DNA of 64,000 nt from positions 1-64,000 of the forward strand of contig JBPCNX010000099.1 of assembly GCA_051000815.1 (NCBI GenBank), read 5' to 3'. The position numbers were made by a program, and so were the translations under genes. Below are positions 16,744 to 25,080 of the stretch, one piece after another. This DNA comes from PSRF01 sp051000815. GTDB lineage: Bacteria > Acidobacteriota > Blastocatellia > Pyrinomonadales > Pyrinomonadaceae. The notes beneath the pieces were generated by a model, which was not told where the DNA came from, ran no database searches, and saw only the letters and a program-made list of their open reading frames with translations. Position 1 is the first letter of the stretch, and every line of letters begins with the position of its first letter.

Positions 16744-17613
16744 ATGTCTAACAATAAACTGCCAATCGTCCTCGCTCATGGTATTGCCAGGTTTGATGTC
16801 CTGCTCGAGATACTCAAGGACAAACTGAAATTGCCCGAGACCAGACTCGCCGAGCATTTTCATTACTTCAAAGGGATCAAACCGCATCTCGAAGCAAATG
16901 GGTTTACTGTGTTTCACCCTAACCAGGATTTTGCGGGATCCGTGGAACTTCGCTCAGGACAGTTAAAGCTACGGGTTGACGAAGCACTGGCGCAGACAAG
17001 AGCGCCCAGGGTCCACATCATTGCTCATAGTATGGGTGGGTTGGACGCGCGCCATATGATTGTGGACCTCGGGATGGCTGACAAAGTTGCCAGTCTCACG
17101 ACAATTGGAACCCCCCATCGAGGTACTATTCTTGCTGATCACCTTTTGAGTCACGGCGGCGCTTTGTTGCGGGACGTCCTGCAGCGCGTGATCAACGTCA
17201 AAGGGACAACGGATCTGACGATTGCCTCATGCGAGCAGTTCAACCGTCGCGCCGAGGATCAGGAAGCCAGGAACGATGTCGCGTATCAAGCCTATGCCAG
17301 TTCGGAAGATTTTCGCCGCGTGTTTGCGCCGCTGATTCCGTCGTGGTTGTTCATCCGCGATCACGCGGGAAGAAATGACGGCCTCGTGCCGTTTGACTCG
17401 CAACAATGGACGCAGGAACTAGTTGCCAGTGACGGGCGCAGAAAGCCGGTCGTGCAAAAAGAGTTTCCCTTCGAGGCTGATCATTTGAACCAGGTGGGTT
17501 GGTGGGATCCGCAGGAGGCGGCCTTTGGACTCAAGAGCCTTTTCAAACAGGCAGGCGATTACGAAGACGGGGTCAAAGCAGTGTACCTGGAAATCGCTCG
17601 GAGTCATTCGTGA
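16744..17613 (+). CDS. Alpha/beta-hydrolase, triacylglycerol-lipase-like
   Basis: A 289-residue esterase/lipase of the alpha/beta-hydrolase fold. The oxyanion region is LPIVLAHGIARFD, the nucleophile elbow AHSMGG has Ser96, a GTPHRGT loop follows, the acidic residue is in GRNDGLVPFDS, and the catalytic His is in EADHLNQVGWW. This pattern resembles the class-2/Staphylococcus-type lipases. No signal peptide is visible, so a cytoplasmic or leaderless protein is implied. AGGTCC-type spacing precedes ATG 16744. The substrate is unknown. Confidence 0.82.
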   Translation: MSNNKLPIVLAHGIARFDVLLEILKDKLKLPETRLAEHFHYFKGIKPHLEANGFTVFHPNQDFAGSVELRSGQLKLRVDEALAQTRAPRVHIIAHSMGGLDARHMIVDLGMADKVASLTTIGTPHRGTILADHLLSHGGALLRDVLQRVINVKGTTDLTIASCEQFNRRAEDQEARNDVAYQAYASSEDFRRVFAPLIPSWLFIRDHAGRNDGLVPFDSQQWTQELVASDGRRKPVVQKEFPFEADHLNQVGWWDPQEAAFGLKSLFKQAGDYEDGVKAVYLEIARSHS

Positions 17614-17614
17614 G

Positions 17615-17727
17615 CGTCCAGAGTCCAATGTCCGCTGGGGTTCAGGTCGTGATGTCGCCGTTTGAGAACTGAGTGTCACCGCATTCAAACAGACTTTGGA
17701 CTTTGAACATTGGACTTTGGACCTGAA
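17615..17727. repeat. TTTGGAC-word intergenic dyad
   Basis: CCAGAGTCCAATGTCC on the left is answered by GGACTTTGGACTTTGAACATTGGAC-like words on the right, about 60 bp apart. The same word is used at 27295-27460. Confidence 0.75.
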
Positions 17728-17764
17728 GTTGACCCAAGCCGTGGTTTCAGGCAAATTGCTCTCA

Positions 17765-18940
17765 ATGCCCGCTTCGCAGCATAGCCTTGCACACAACATC
17801 ATTGGTAAGCGTCCCACCTGGGCCGAAATCAATCTCGACGCGCTCTCCGGAAATTTTCATTCAATTCAAAGACAGGTCGGTCCGGCGATTAAGGTTCTCG
17901 CCATTGTCAAAGCGAATGCTTATGGACATGGCGCGGTGCTCTGTGCGCGCCGCCTGGCTTTCGAAGGAGCTGACTGGTTCGGTGTGGCCCTGCCGGAGGA
18001 GGGAATTGAATTACGAGACTCCGGTATCACCCAACCCATTTTGTGTTTGGGCGGTTTTTGGCAGGGCCAGGCTGCAGCCTGCATTCAACACAAGCTGACA
18101 CCGGTCGTCTACAGTCTCGACATGATCGAGGCCTATAACCGTGCAGCTCGGGATGCGGGAATTGTTGCTGATGTGCACTTGAAAATTGATACGGGTATGG
18201 GTCGTCTGGGAATCCGTTTTGATCAGGTGAGTGAGTTTCTCCCGACACTCCAGCGTTTTGAGAACGTGCGTCTTGACGGCTTAATGACGCATTTCGCTGC
18301 CGCCGACGATCCTGCCTGCGAGACCCTCACCGAAGATCAAATTACTCGTTTTGAAAAAGTAGTGAAAATGTTCCGCGACGGAGGTTACGATCCAAGGTAT
18401 CTCCATAGCGCGAACTCGGCTGGGATATACAGTCATCCCGAGGGCTGGGGCAACATGATTCGCCCTGGCGGCGTGCTTTACGGACTCTGGCGCGACATTC
18501 TCCCTCCCTCAACGGAACACACTGAATTGCGGCCCGTGATGACGTTGCGTTCAAAAATAATGCTGCTGAAGTGGGTGCCGGCAGGCGATACAATCGGATA
18601 CGGGTGCACCTTTGAAGTTTCGCGCAAAACTTTGGTGGCCACTATCCCGATTGGTTACGACGATGGTTACCCGCGCGGTTTATCCAATCGTGCCCACGTG
18701 ATCGTTCGCGGTGTTTACGCTTCTGTTGTCGGTCGGGTCTCGATGGATTTAACTCTGGTTGATGTGACGAGTGTGCCTGGTGTCCAGTTAGGTGACGAAA
18801 TGACTTTGCTTGGGGGCGAAGCGGACGGCCGGCTCTTGATAACGGCTGAGGAACTCGCAAAGACCGCCGGAACGCTCTCCTATGAAATCACTTGTGGTGT
18901 TGGCCAGCGCGTGCCGCGGTTTGTGATCGGAACACAATGA
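17765..18940 (+). CDS. alr: Alanine racemase
   Basis: A PLP enzyme that interconverts L- and D-alanine for peptidoglycan. The protein is 391 residues. PLP lysine Lys49 lies in AIVKANAYGHGA, HLKIDTGMGRLGIR is the phosphate/PLP region, and the catalytic Tyr sits in DTIGYGCTFEV. The C-terminal beta domain contains IPIGYDDGYPRGLSN and GRVSMDLTLVDVT. ATG 17765 is preferred; an in-frame TTG at 17696 lies inside the repeat tract and would add 23 unconserved residues. It stands alone between a lipase and the rearranged locus. Confidence 0.95.
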   Translation: MPASQHSLAHNIIGKRPTWAEINLDALSGNFHSIQRQVGPAIKVLAIVKANAYGHGAVLCARRLAFEGADWFGVALPEEGIELRDSGITQPILCLGGFWQGQAAACIQHKLTPVVYSLDMIEAYNRAARDAGIVADVHLKIDTGMGRLGIRFDQVSEFLPTLQRFENVRLDGLMTHFAAADDPACETLTEDQITRFEKVVKMFRDGGYDPRYLHSANSAGIYSHPEGWGNMIRPGGVLYGLWRDILPPSTEHTELRPVMTLRSKIMLLKWVPAGDTIGYGCTFEVSRKTLVATIPIGYDDGYPRGLSNRAHVIVRGVYASVVGRVSMDLTLVDVTSVPGVQLGDEMTLLGGEADGRLLITAEELAKTAGTLSYEITCGVGQRVPRFVIGTQ

Positions 18941-19085
18941 GCTCTAACCGCAACGCGGTTATTTAACAGAGCCCAGGGTTGCCGCACTTCGCGGCTACCC
19001 TGGAAACAGAGCAGGCAAACCACAACCCTGAAACGGTTGCATCGTGGTGGGCCTTGGCCATAACCCGGTTCGAACGACACTCAAA

Positions 19086-20564
19086 ATGATCAAAGAAGCC
19101 GAAAAGCTATCCATCCAAGTTGGCGAGCACGACACCGTCACCGCATTGCTTTATGTCGCACCAAAAAAGAATCGCGCCGGAATCACGCTCGTGCTCGGGC
19201 ATGGCGCGGGGGCGAATCAGTCCAGCGGGTTTATGCGTTTGTTTGCAAGCGGCCTCGCGGAAGGTGGACTTGATGTCATGACTTTTAATTTCGTCTATTC
19301 CGAACGCGGTCGGGGCGCTCCTGATCCAAAGGCAAAACTCGAAGCCTGCTATCGTGCGGTGATTAATGCTGCGATCCAGCACCGGAGGTTGAAAGGAAAC
19401 AAGCTTGCCGTCGGCGGCAAGTCAATGGGTAACGTCGTTGCGGATCTCGCTGCCGCGCTGCGGATGAACTATGCGTACGGAGTGGAGTTTGTGGAAGTAG
19501 ACCCGATTGCTCTCGGGCTGGAAAAGTTCGACGACATTGAGGCTGCAAATCGCGCTGAACTGGTCGACGAAATTAAGGTAGATACTGCGAAATACAAAGG
19601 TCTACACGGCACAGCAATTCTTAGCCGCTACCGTCTCGAAAATGTTCGCTTGCAGCCTTTCACGTATCAGGCGCACGACTGGTACGAGGACGAGAAGAAG
19701 AGCGTCGCGCCGGTTGAAAAGGGCAAACGTAAAATTGCAGAGCAGGTCTTCCTCGAGAAAATCTACCGCCAGGTTAGGCGCGGCGGACGGATGATGTTGC
19801 TCGCGGACCTGGTCGATCCTCAGATACCCAGGGGTCGCGTTAGGATTGTGGCGACCCATCTCGAAGATCGCACCACGCCCAGGAATCGCGAGAAGCAACT
19901 CAAGGAAATGCTTGATCAAATCAAGGACATTACGAGTCCAGTGATCCTGGCAGGCGACATGAACACGACAGGAGAAGATTCGACGCCGACTTCCTTGACG
20001 CGGGAGGTGAAGAAGCGGCTGGGAAGCAAGAGCTTCTGGCTCGAGCGCGGCGTCGGCTACGCGTTGGGAGTCGGCATTCTTAAGGACGTTGTGATTGGTG
20101 GGGTGAAGTTTGTGCGCAACCAGTCTGACCCGACCGTGAAGCATGTACCGATCGTTGCGCCAAACCCGGCTGCGGGATTCTTCGACACGCTGAAGGACTT
20201 TCGCTTCAGCGACGGCACGGCTTTCGATTTTCGTGGTGAACGCGAACGGTCGGTTGGTCAAAGCAGTGAAACTCTCGGGAATTCCAATGAACGTGGATCA
20301 AAAGGCTTTGTCACAACTTTTGAAGTCGAGCGGAAGGTGGCTTCTTTGGGAAAATTTAAGCTCGACTGGTTCTTCATAAAGCCGCCCTCCCTTTCAGATC
20401 CTGACGACAGGACCCAGCCGCACCTCTTCGCACCGCACTTTGGGCGGACGCTTAAAACGCTCAACTACAGCATCGAGGATCGAATTTCCGACCACAGCCC
20501 TATCCTGGTCGACCTGCCGTTTCAGGAACCGCGCTTGACAGCAACGGCCGCGCGAAAGAACTGA
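19086..20564 (+). CDS. Chimeric protein: alpha/beta-hydrolase N-half fused to EEP-family C-half
   Basis: A continuous 492-residue frame built from two unrelated parts. Residues 1-115 are the front half of a KANL3/Tex30-type alpha/beta-hydrolase (LVLGHGAGANQSSGF, FNFVYSERGR, nucleophile GGKSMG with Ser113). From residue ~115 it switches abruptly to the back two-thirds of an endonuclease/exonuclease/phosphatase (NYAYGVEFVEVDP, ILSRY, VATHLEDRTTP, AGDMNTTGEDSTPT, RISDHSPILVDL). The missing halves of both proteins are in the minus-strand frame at 25081-25926. Inverting 19430-25429 restores both genes in frame (230 and 543 residues). As it stands, neither the hydrolase triad nor the EEP site is complete. 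ATG 19086 is preferred to GTG 19044. Confidence 0.85.
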   Translation: MIKEAEKLSIQVGEHDTVTALLYVAPKKNRAGITLVLGHGAGANQSSGFMRLFASGLAEGGLDVMTFNFVYSERGRGAPDPKAKLEACYRAVINAAIQHRRLKGNKLAVGGKSMGNVVADLAAALRMNYAYGVEFVEVDPIALGLEKFDDIEAANRAELVDEIKVDTAKYKGLHGTAILSRYRLENVRLQPFTYQAHDWYEDEKKSVAPVEKGKRKIAEQVFLEKIYRQVRRGGRMMLLADLVDPQIPRGRVRIVATHLEDRTTPRNREKQLKEMLDQIKDITSPVILAGDMNTTGEDSTPTSLTREVKKRLGSKSFWLERGVGYALGVGILKDVVIGGVKFVRNQSDPTVKHVPIVAPNPAAGFFDTLKDFRFSDGTAFDFRGERERSVGQSSETLGNSNERGSKGFVTTFEVERKVASLGKFKLDWFFIKPPSLSDPDDRTQPHLFAPHFGRTLKTLNYSIEDRISDHSPILVDLPFQEPRLTATAARKN

Positions 20565-20575
20565 CCAGAACATTG

Positions 20576-20947
20576 CTATGCGCGAACCACTCCACGCGCC
20601 ACGCCAGTCATCACTTCCTTACCGTGCTGGTTGCGGCAGACAAATGTTGTGGTGATGCTCGTAAATCGTTCCCCCGGCTCCAACTCGTCCAACGTAACCT
20701 CGCAAAGAATTGTGTCGCCTGAAAAGACCGGGCGATGAAACTGAAACGTCATCTCGCGCGCAATAAAATTCATGTCTCCGCCAATTTTTGTGGGGAGGGT
20801 TGCGGTGAGTAGTCCATGAGCCATCAAGCGACCCTGTGCATCGAGTATCAGATGATGCTCGCCGGCGTCACCGGAAAACCGTGTGAAGAGACGGATGTCT
20901 TCTTCGCTGAACATTCGCTGCCAGGAGATCTTGTCGCCTATTTTCAT
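20576..20947 (-). CDS. MaoC-like hotdog-fold dehydratase
   Basis: A 123-residue protein of the MaoC/(R)-specific enoyl-CoA hydratase group of hotdog folds. Residues ~17-40 (FSEEDIRLFTRFSGDAGEHH) correspond to the hydratase active-site segment, with the D-x(4)-H arrangement slightly altered, followed by LMAHGLL. The back half has FHRPVFSGDTI and a long strand region typical of the fold. The partner substrate is unknown; acyl-CoA is the family norm. It lies within the inverted segment, so its native orientation relative to alr would be plus. No strong ribosome-binding site is seen. Confidence 0.78.
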   Translation of the reverse strand: MKIGDKISWQRMFSEEDIRLFTRFSGDAGEHHLILDAQGRLMAHGLLTATLPTKIGGDMNFIAREMTFQFHRPVFSGDTILCEVTLDELEPGERFTSITTTFVCRNQHGKEVMTGVARGVVRA

Positions 20948-21099
20948 GTTTTCAAAACTGGGCCTTCATAGAGTCGTCCCAGTGACTGCGAGTCATTCTT
21001 GTAACTTTGTCGAGCTTGAATTTGAACGTTGCCAGTTTGGATTATCCGGCAGCTATTCCTACATCCTGAAAATAGCCGCCACGTTCTTTGCAATTAAGA

Positions 21100-21774
21100 T
21101 TACCGCCGGTGTTCGTATAGTGACACATGAAGGGGTTCGCCTGGTTTGTAAGTTTGGCCCCGCCAGTTGCTCCAGCGATCTTTCAAACGCAACCCGGCCT
21201 TTCGCGCCATTTCATCGAGTTGCTGTGGGGACGAATAGCATATCTGAACCCGATACTCGCGGGGCCCTTTGGACGTCTGCACTGTTTGTTCGGTCCGGTA
21301 GAATTGTTTATCGCGTTCATCGCTCATCGCCCCTGAAGGCTCGAAATTCTCCATGAGAAAAACGCCTTCGGTGGTTAGCAACCGTGCCACCGCATCAAAG
21401 CAGCGCTGTTGTTCTGCCCGGGAGCGCTGGAGGAAGAATGTACTAACGACCGCAAAGACCAGAGAGAACGAACCTGCGATCCCTCCCTCTGCAAAGTTTC
21501 CCTCGACGACCTTTATCCGGTCGCCACCAGGCTTTTGGCGCAACCTCGCGACCATCGACTTTGAAGCTTCGATGCCAGAGATGTCTACTCCGCGGGCAGC
21601 AAGCGGCAGGGCCACTCGGCCGGTACCCAGGCCGAGTTCCAACACCCGCCCGCCCGCTGCCAGTTCCTGCAATCTACTGAGCACGCCTGGATCAACCGAT
21701 CTATAGATCTCATCGTAAAACTCGGCACAGCTCTCGCCGTAATCTGCTGTAAGGTCGTCCTGTGTTGGGTGCAT
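21100..21774 (-). CDS. Class I SAM-dependent methyltransferase
   Basis: A 224-residue methyltransferase. SAM-binding motif I is RVLELGLGTGRVALPLA (residues ~48-64), motif II is DISGIEASKSMV, and post-motif segments FSLVFAVVSTFF and FLMENFEP follow. The start is taken at ATG 21774, just before HPTQDDLTADYGE; the longer frame up to 21972 runs into the divergent oxidoreductase gene and looks unconserved. The 5' ends of the two divergent genes are about 80 bp apart. Substrate unknown. Confidence 0.82.
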   Translation of the reverse strand: MHPTQDDLTADYGESCAEFYDEIYRSVDPGVLSRLQELAAGGRVLELGLGTGRVALPLAARGVDISGIEASKSMVARLRQKPGGDRIKVVEGNFAEGGIAGSFSLVFAVVSTFFLQRSRAEQQRCFDAVARLLTTEGVFLMENFEPSGAMSDERDKQFYRTEQTVQTSKGPREYRVQICYSSPQQLDEMARKAGLRLKDRWSNWRGQTYKPGEPLHVSLYEHRR

Positions 21775-21855
21775 GTGTATCTGGGTTGTATCCGGAGTTG
21801 TCCTGGGCTTATTCTCGGCGTCGACTGTACAGAGTGCTCTTGTGAAGCGACAACC

Positions 21856-23178
21856 ATGACTGAAACAGCAGACGTCGTAATCATCGGCAGCGGCATTGTC
21901 GGTTCCAGTGTTGCCTATCATCTCGCGGAACAGGGTTGTACCAAGGTGCTGGTAATCGAACGCGAGGCGCACCAGGGCAAGGGCTCAACCGGGAAAAGTA
22001 TGGGTGGCGTACGAGCGCAGTTTGCGACGCCTGTGAATATTCAGATGTCGATTTATTCCATCGACTTCTTTTCGCGGTTCGACGAAGTGGTTGGCCATCC
22101 CGCTGACTATCGCGCCCATGGCTATCTCTTTTGCGCAACCAATGAGCAACATCTCGAATACTTAAAAGCTAATCGCGACAGACAGATTGCACTCGGTCTC
22201 AAGAACGTTGAGCTGGTATCAGCTGCAGATGTTGCAGGCTTCGTGCCTCAGCTCCGAATAGACGACATCCTGGGTGGCACTTACTGTCCGACAGACGGCT
22301 TCGTCGACCCGCATAGCGTGATGATGGGATTCATGCTGAAGGCGCGTGAGCAGGGTGTGAGGTTGTGGCTTGACACGACAGTCACTGGCATTGAAACCAA
22401 GCCCGCAAATACTGGGAGCGCGGGCGTCTCGCCGTTAAGTACCCGGAGCGCGGGTTTCTCGCCGGTGAATACTGGGAGCGCGGATGTCTCGGCGGTAAAT
22501 ACTGGGATCGCGGGCGTCTCGCCCGCACCGGGTTCAGAGACGGGTACTCTAGAGGCGAATAACCCGCGCCGCATCACAGGTATCAGCACAACGCGCGGCT
22601 TCGTTTCCACCCCGATAGTCGTCAATGCGGCCGGACCATGGGCGGCTGACGTTGCGCAGATGGCCGGTATCTCATTACCAGTCGAGCCACTGAGGCGACA
22701 GCTGGTTCCCACCGAACCTTTTGATCAGTTGCCCAGGCGCTTTCCCATGGTGATTGATATGTCTACCGGCTTTCATTTTCGCCGTGAGGGCGCAGGCATT
22801 TTGCTGGCCTGGAACGACCCGGAAGAAACGCCGGGGTTCAAGACAGAGTTTGATACCACTTTTGTGGAAAAGATTTTGACGCGCGCCGCCGATCGCGTTC
22901 CCTGCCTCGTGGATGCCGCGGTAAATCCGCGACGCGCCTGGGCCGGCTTGTACGAGATGACTCCGGATCATCACGCCATCATCGGCCCGGCTCCGGGTGT
23001 GAAGGGTCTTTACTTCGCAAATGGCTTCAGCGGTCACGGCGTCATGCACTCGCCTGCCTCCGGCCGCATTACCGCAGACTTGATCCTCCACGGCCGCTCA
23101 GATTTGATCGATGCGACTCAGCTCGGCATCGAGCGATTCTCTCAAGGACGATTACTGGAAGAGACGGCTGTGTTGTAA
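21856..23178 (+). CDS. FAD-dependent oxidoreductase (sarcosine/glycine oxidase-like, DAO family) with internal repeat insertion
   Basis: A 440-residue flavoprotein of the DAO family that oxidises secondary or primary amines. The FAD Rossmann motif is VVIIGSGIVGSSVAYHL (residues ~8-24), followed by GKGSTGKSMGGVRAQF, a typical sarcosine-oxidase-like segment. The C-terminal part has RRAWAGLYEMTPDHHAIIGPA and GFSGHGVMHSPASG. Between VTGIE and RRITGI, where relatives go straight on, lies a ~45-residue insertion coded by a REP-like array (see 22408-22527). The reading frame is intact across it. ATG 21856 is chosen because it starts directly before the FAD motif; upstream in-frame codons belong to the divergent promoter region. 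Confidence 0.88.
   Translation: MTETADVVIIGSGIVGSSVAYHLAEQGCTKVLVIEREAHQGKGSTGKSMGGVRAQFATPVNIQMSIYSIDFFSRFDEVVGHPADYRAHGYLFCATNEQHLEYLKANRDRQIALGLKNVELVSAADVAGFVPQLRIDDILGGTYCPTDGFVDPHSVMMGFMLKAREQGVRLWLDTTVTGIETKPANTGSAGVSPLSTRSAGFSPVNTGSADVSAVNTGIAGVSPAPGSETGTLEANNPRRITGISTTRGFVSTPIVVNAAGPWAADVAQMAGISLPVEPLRRQLVPTEPFDQLPRRFPMVIDMSTGFHFRREGAGILLAWNDPEETPGFKTEFDTTFVEKILTRAADRVPCLVDAAVNPRRAWAGLYEMTPDHHAIIGPAPGVKGLYFANGFSGHGVMHSPASGRITADLILHGRSDLIDATQLGIERFSQGRLLEETAVL
22408..22527. repeat. Four in-frame 30-bp repeats inside the oxidoreductase gene
   Basis: Four tandem 30-bp units with core GGGAGCGCGGGCGTCTCGCC code for four 10-residue repeats of the type NTGSAGVSPL. The core GCGGGCGTCTCGCCCGC is palindromic and looks like a REP element that usually lies between genes. 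The unit length (a multiple of three) keeps the frame open. Confidence 0.85.
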
Positions 23179-23307
23179 CGTTGGCAAAGGGGATTAGGTC
23201 TTTTGGAATTCTGATGGGATTCAAGTAAATAGGCGACGCCAACGCCCCCGGAAGTTAAATGCCCAAGATTTTCAAGACTCTAAAGGGTCGCGCGTATTTT
23301 GACCCTC

Positions 23308-24711
23308 CTAAGGAACAACAGTAGCGAGCGGTTGGTTAGGAACCAGTTGGTAACCCAGATGGCGAGCCTTGCGTTCGAGCGATTTAATAAGGCGAGCTTT
23401 GTATTTCAGCTCGTACTGTTCTTGTCCGATGTCCAAGTATTCTGCTCCGTATTTGAGCATGCGGTAGATCAGTCGGGCCAACTTGTGCGCGGTGGCAGTG
23501 ATGGCAATCTGGGAGTCACGTTTGGCGCGCATGCGCCGGGCGTAAGCGCCGAGCGCGCTCTTACTGTTGAGCAGACTCTGGGCACACATACGCAAAGCAT
23601 TGGCTACCCGATTGACGACTTTGCGGGTTCCTCGATGGAGCACTTTACCGCCACTGATTTCATTGTTCGGACAGAGTCCTAACCAAGAGGTGAACTGGGC
23701 CTCGGTCGGCCATTTTTGGCAAAGGTCGAGCCCCAATTCCGAGAGGATCAATTGCGCAGTGGTTTCATTAAGGCCATCGATGCGGGTTAGATCCACACCC
23801 ATGATTCGATACGTCTCGGCGCGACTATCAAATGTGAAAGGATTATGGAGTGAGCGTGACTTACGTTTGGGGCTGGGAAACTTCGGTGGCGCCGCCGCTG
23901 TCGCTCTGGTTTCAAAAGTCTTCAACTCGCTTAAGATCTCCTGGTCGCACTCAGCAATCTTTGCCTGATGATAATCGTACAACTCCAGGGCTTGCCGCAG
24001 TGCAAACAGATGTTCTGCACGGTAGTCGCCTTCGAGTGACTTGGCAATGGTCGCGCTGTCACTCTTGATGCGCCGATCCTTCAAGGCCGCAAGCTTTCCG
24101 CGATCACGTTCGCCGCCGAGAATCTCCCGCACAATTGCCATACCCGTCAACCCCGTAAGATCACTGATCACGTGATGCAACTTGATGTTCATCTCGGTGA
24201 GAGCCTTCTGCATTTGTTGCACCTGCCGACTGGCACTGCGGATTAGCCGCTCCCGCTGCCGCATATAACTGCGCAACACACAAATCTTCGCTTCCGGTCG
24301 GAAGGAACCGGCCAAGAGTCCAAAGCTTTCCAATTGTTGTAGCCACTGACAGTCCTGCACATCGCTCTTTCGTCCCGGGACGTGCTTCACATGGCGGGCA
24401 TTCACTAGCTTCACGCTTAGTCCACAGGATTCCAGTATTTGATACAGCGGTATCCAGTAAACCCCAGTGGACTCCATCGCTACCGTCTTCACCCCGCATT
24501 GCATCAGCCACTGCGCCAGAGCCTGAAGATCTGCGGTGAAGGCCCCAAACCGTCGCACCGCTGGCTCAGCTCGGTCTGGCGGCACCGCCACGTAATGCTC
24601 GCTCGCACCCACATCGATTCCGGCTGCATCAGGATTGAGCAATGACAGTCCTTTACTTTCTTGCGCTCTACTATGCTGCTTTCCCGATTGCCTCTTAATC
24701 CTTTTCGTCAT
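23308..24711 (-). CDS. IS110-family transposase (DEDD recombinase)
   Basis: A 467-residue recombinase. The N-terminal RuvC-like DEDD domain has AGIDVGASEHYVAV (Asp33), VAMESTGVYW (Glu) and GRKSDVQDCQW (Asp). A coiled middle region follows. The C-terminal transposase_20 domain has the helix-hairpin-helix-like IDGLNETTAQLILSELG and the serine-bearing segment FTSWLGLCPNNEISGGKVL. It is longer than many family members because of an insertion near residues 265-290. The start ATG 24711 has AGGAGG just upstream. In this family the transposase is guided by an RNA from the element's non-coding end; a candidate is given at 24754-24827. Confidence 0.93.
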   Translation of the reverse strand: MTKRIKRQSGKQHSRAQESKGLSLLNPDAAGIDVGASEHYVAVPPDRAEPAVRRFGAFTADLQALAQWLMQCGVKTVAMESTGVYWIPLYQILESCGLSVKLVNARHVKHVPGRKSDVQDCQWLQQLESFGLLAGSFRPEAKICVLRSYMRQRERLIRSASRQVQQMQKALTEMNIKLHHVISDLTGLTGMAIVREILGGERDRGKLAALKDRRIKSDSATIAKSLEGDYRAEHLFALRQALELYDYHQAKIAECDQEILSELKTFETRATAAAPPKFPSPKRKSRSLHNPFTFDSRAETYRIMGVDLTRIDGLNETTAQLILSELGLDLCQKWPTEAQFTSWLGLCPNNEISGGKVLHRGTRKVVNRVANALRMCAQSLLNSKSALGAYARRMRAKRDSQIAITATAHKLARLIYRMLKYGAEYLDIGQEQYELKYKARLIKSLERKARHLGYQLVPNQPLATVVP

Positions 24712-24753
24712 AGCATCCTCCTCACGTTGAAGTTGGACGCGTTGCGGCCCGGG

Positions 24754-24827
24754 GGCGATTATTTGGGAACTCTCCTAAACGGGATAGACACTGACTCAAT
24801 CAGGTCTTCACCAATGTGATAATCGCC
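24754..24827 (-). ncRNA. Candidate bridge RNA region of the IS110 element
   Basis: Upstream of the transposase start, a 9-bp stem (GGCGATTAT at 24754-24762 with ATAATCGCC at 24819-24827) encloses a smaller hairpin (CTGACTCAATCAG, 24791-24803) and unpaired loops. IS110-group elements carry their bridge RNA on this side of the transposase. The call rests only on position and this fold. Confidence 0.3.
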
Positions 24828-25048
24828 AGTCTCCGGAACCATGCTTTCAGACGGGTATCTCAACACCATTGGGTCGCCGGTCTTAGCTTGCCGCAACGCG
24901 TCCTTCTTTTACTACTTCTCGCCGCCCAGTCGCCATGTTCCTTTAAATGGATAACGCGGACCGCACGCGTCGGATGCTTTCAGGGTTAGGCGAGATGAGC
25001 GTCCATCTCCGTGGTCGTCGCTAACGCTCGCCCACGGCTATTAATTTT

Positions 25049-25065
25049 TCACGCTTTCAGCGTGA
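25049..25065. repeat. TCACGC-TTTCA-GCGTGA palindrome
   Basis: A short palindromic element, repeated with one change at 39463-39479 (TCACGCCTTCAGCGTGA). It lies at the downstream end of the minus-strand chimeric gene. Confidence 0.6.
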
Positions 25066-25080
25066 TGACCCAAAGCGGAT

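Larger units (their letters stand above)
23240..24960 (-). mobile_element. IS110-family insertion sequence (ends approximate)
   Basis: The transposase gene at 23308-24711 defines the element. IS110 elements have no terminal inverted repeats, so the ends cannot be read off this single copy. The boundaries given are estimates that include short flanking non-coding DNA on both sides. Confidence 0.5.

Noticed and set aside
19086..20564. A natural fused hydrolase-phosphodiesterase enzyme
   Set aside because: The reciprocal fusion on the opposite strand and the exact in-frame repair by inversion show that both frames are broken halves, not designed fusions.
23240..24960. IS110 ends as the breakpoints of the 6-kb inversion
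   Set aside because: The breakpoints at 19430 and 25429 lie 3.8 kb and 0.5 kb away from the estimated element ends, so the IS does not border the inversion directly.
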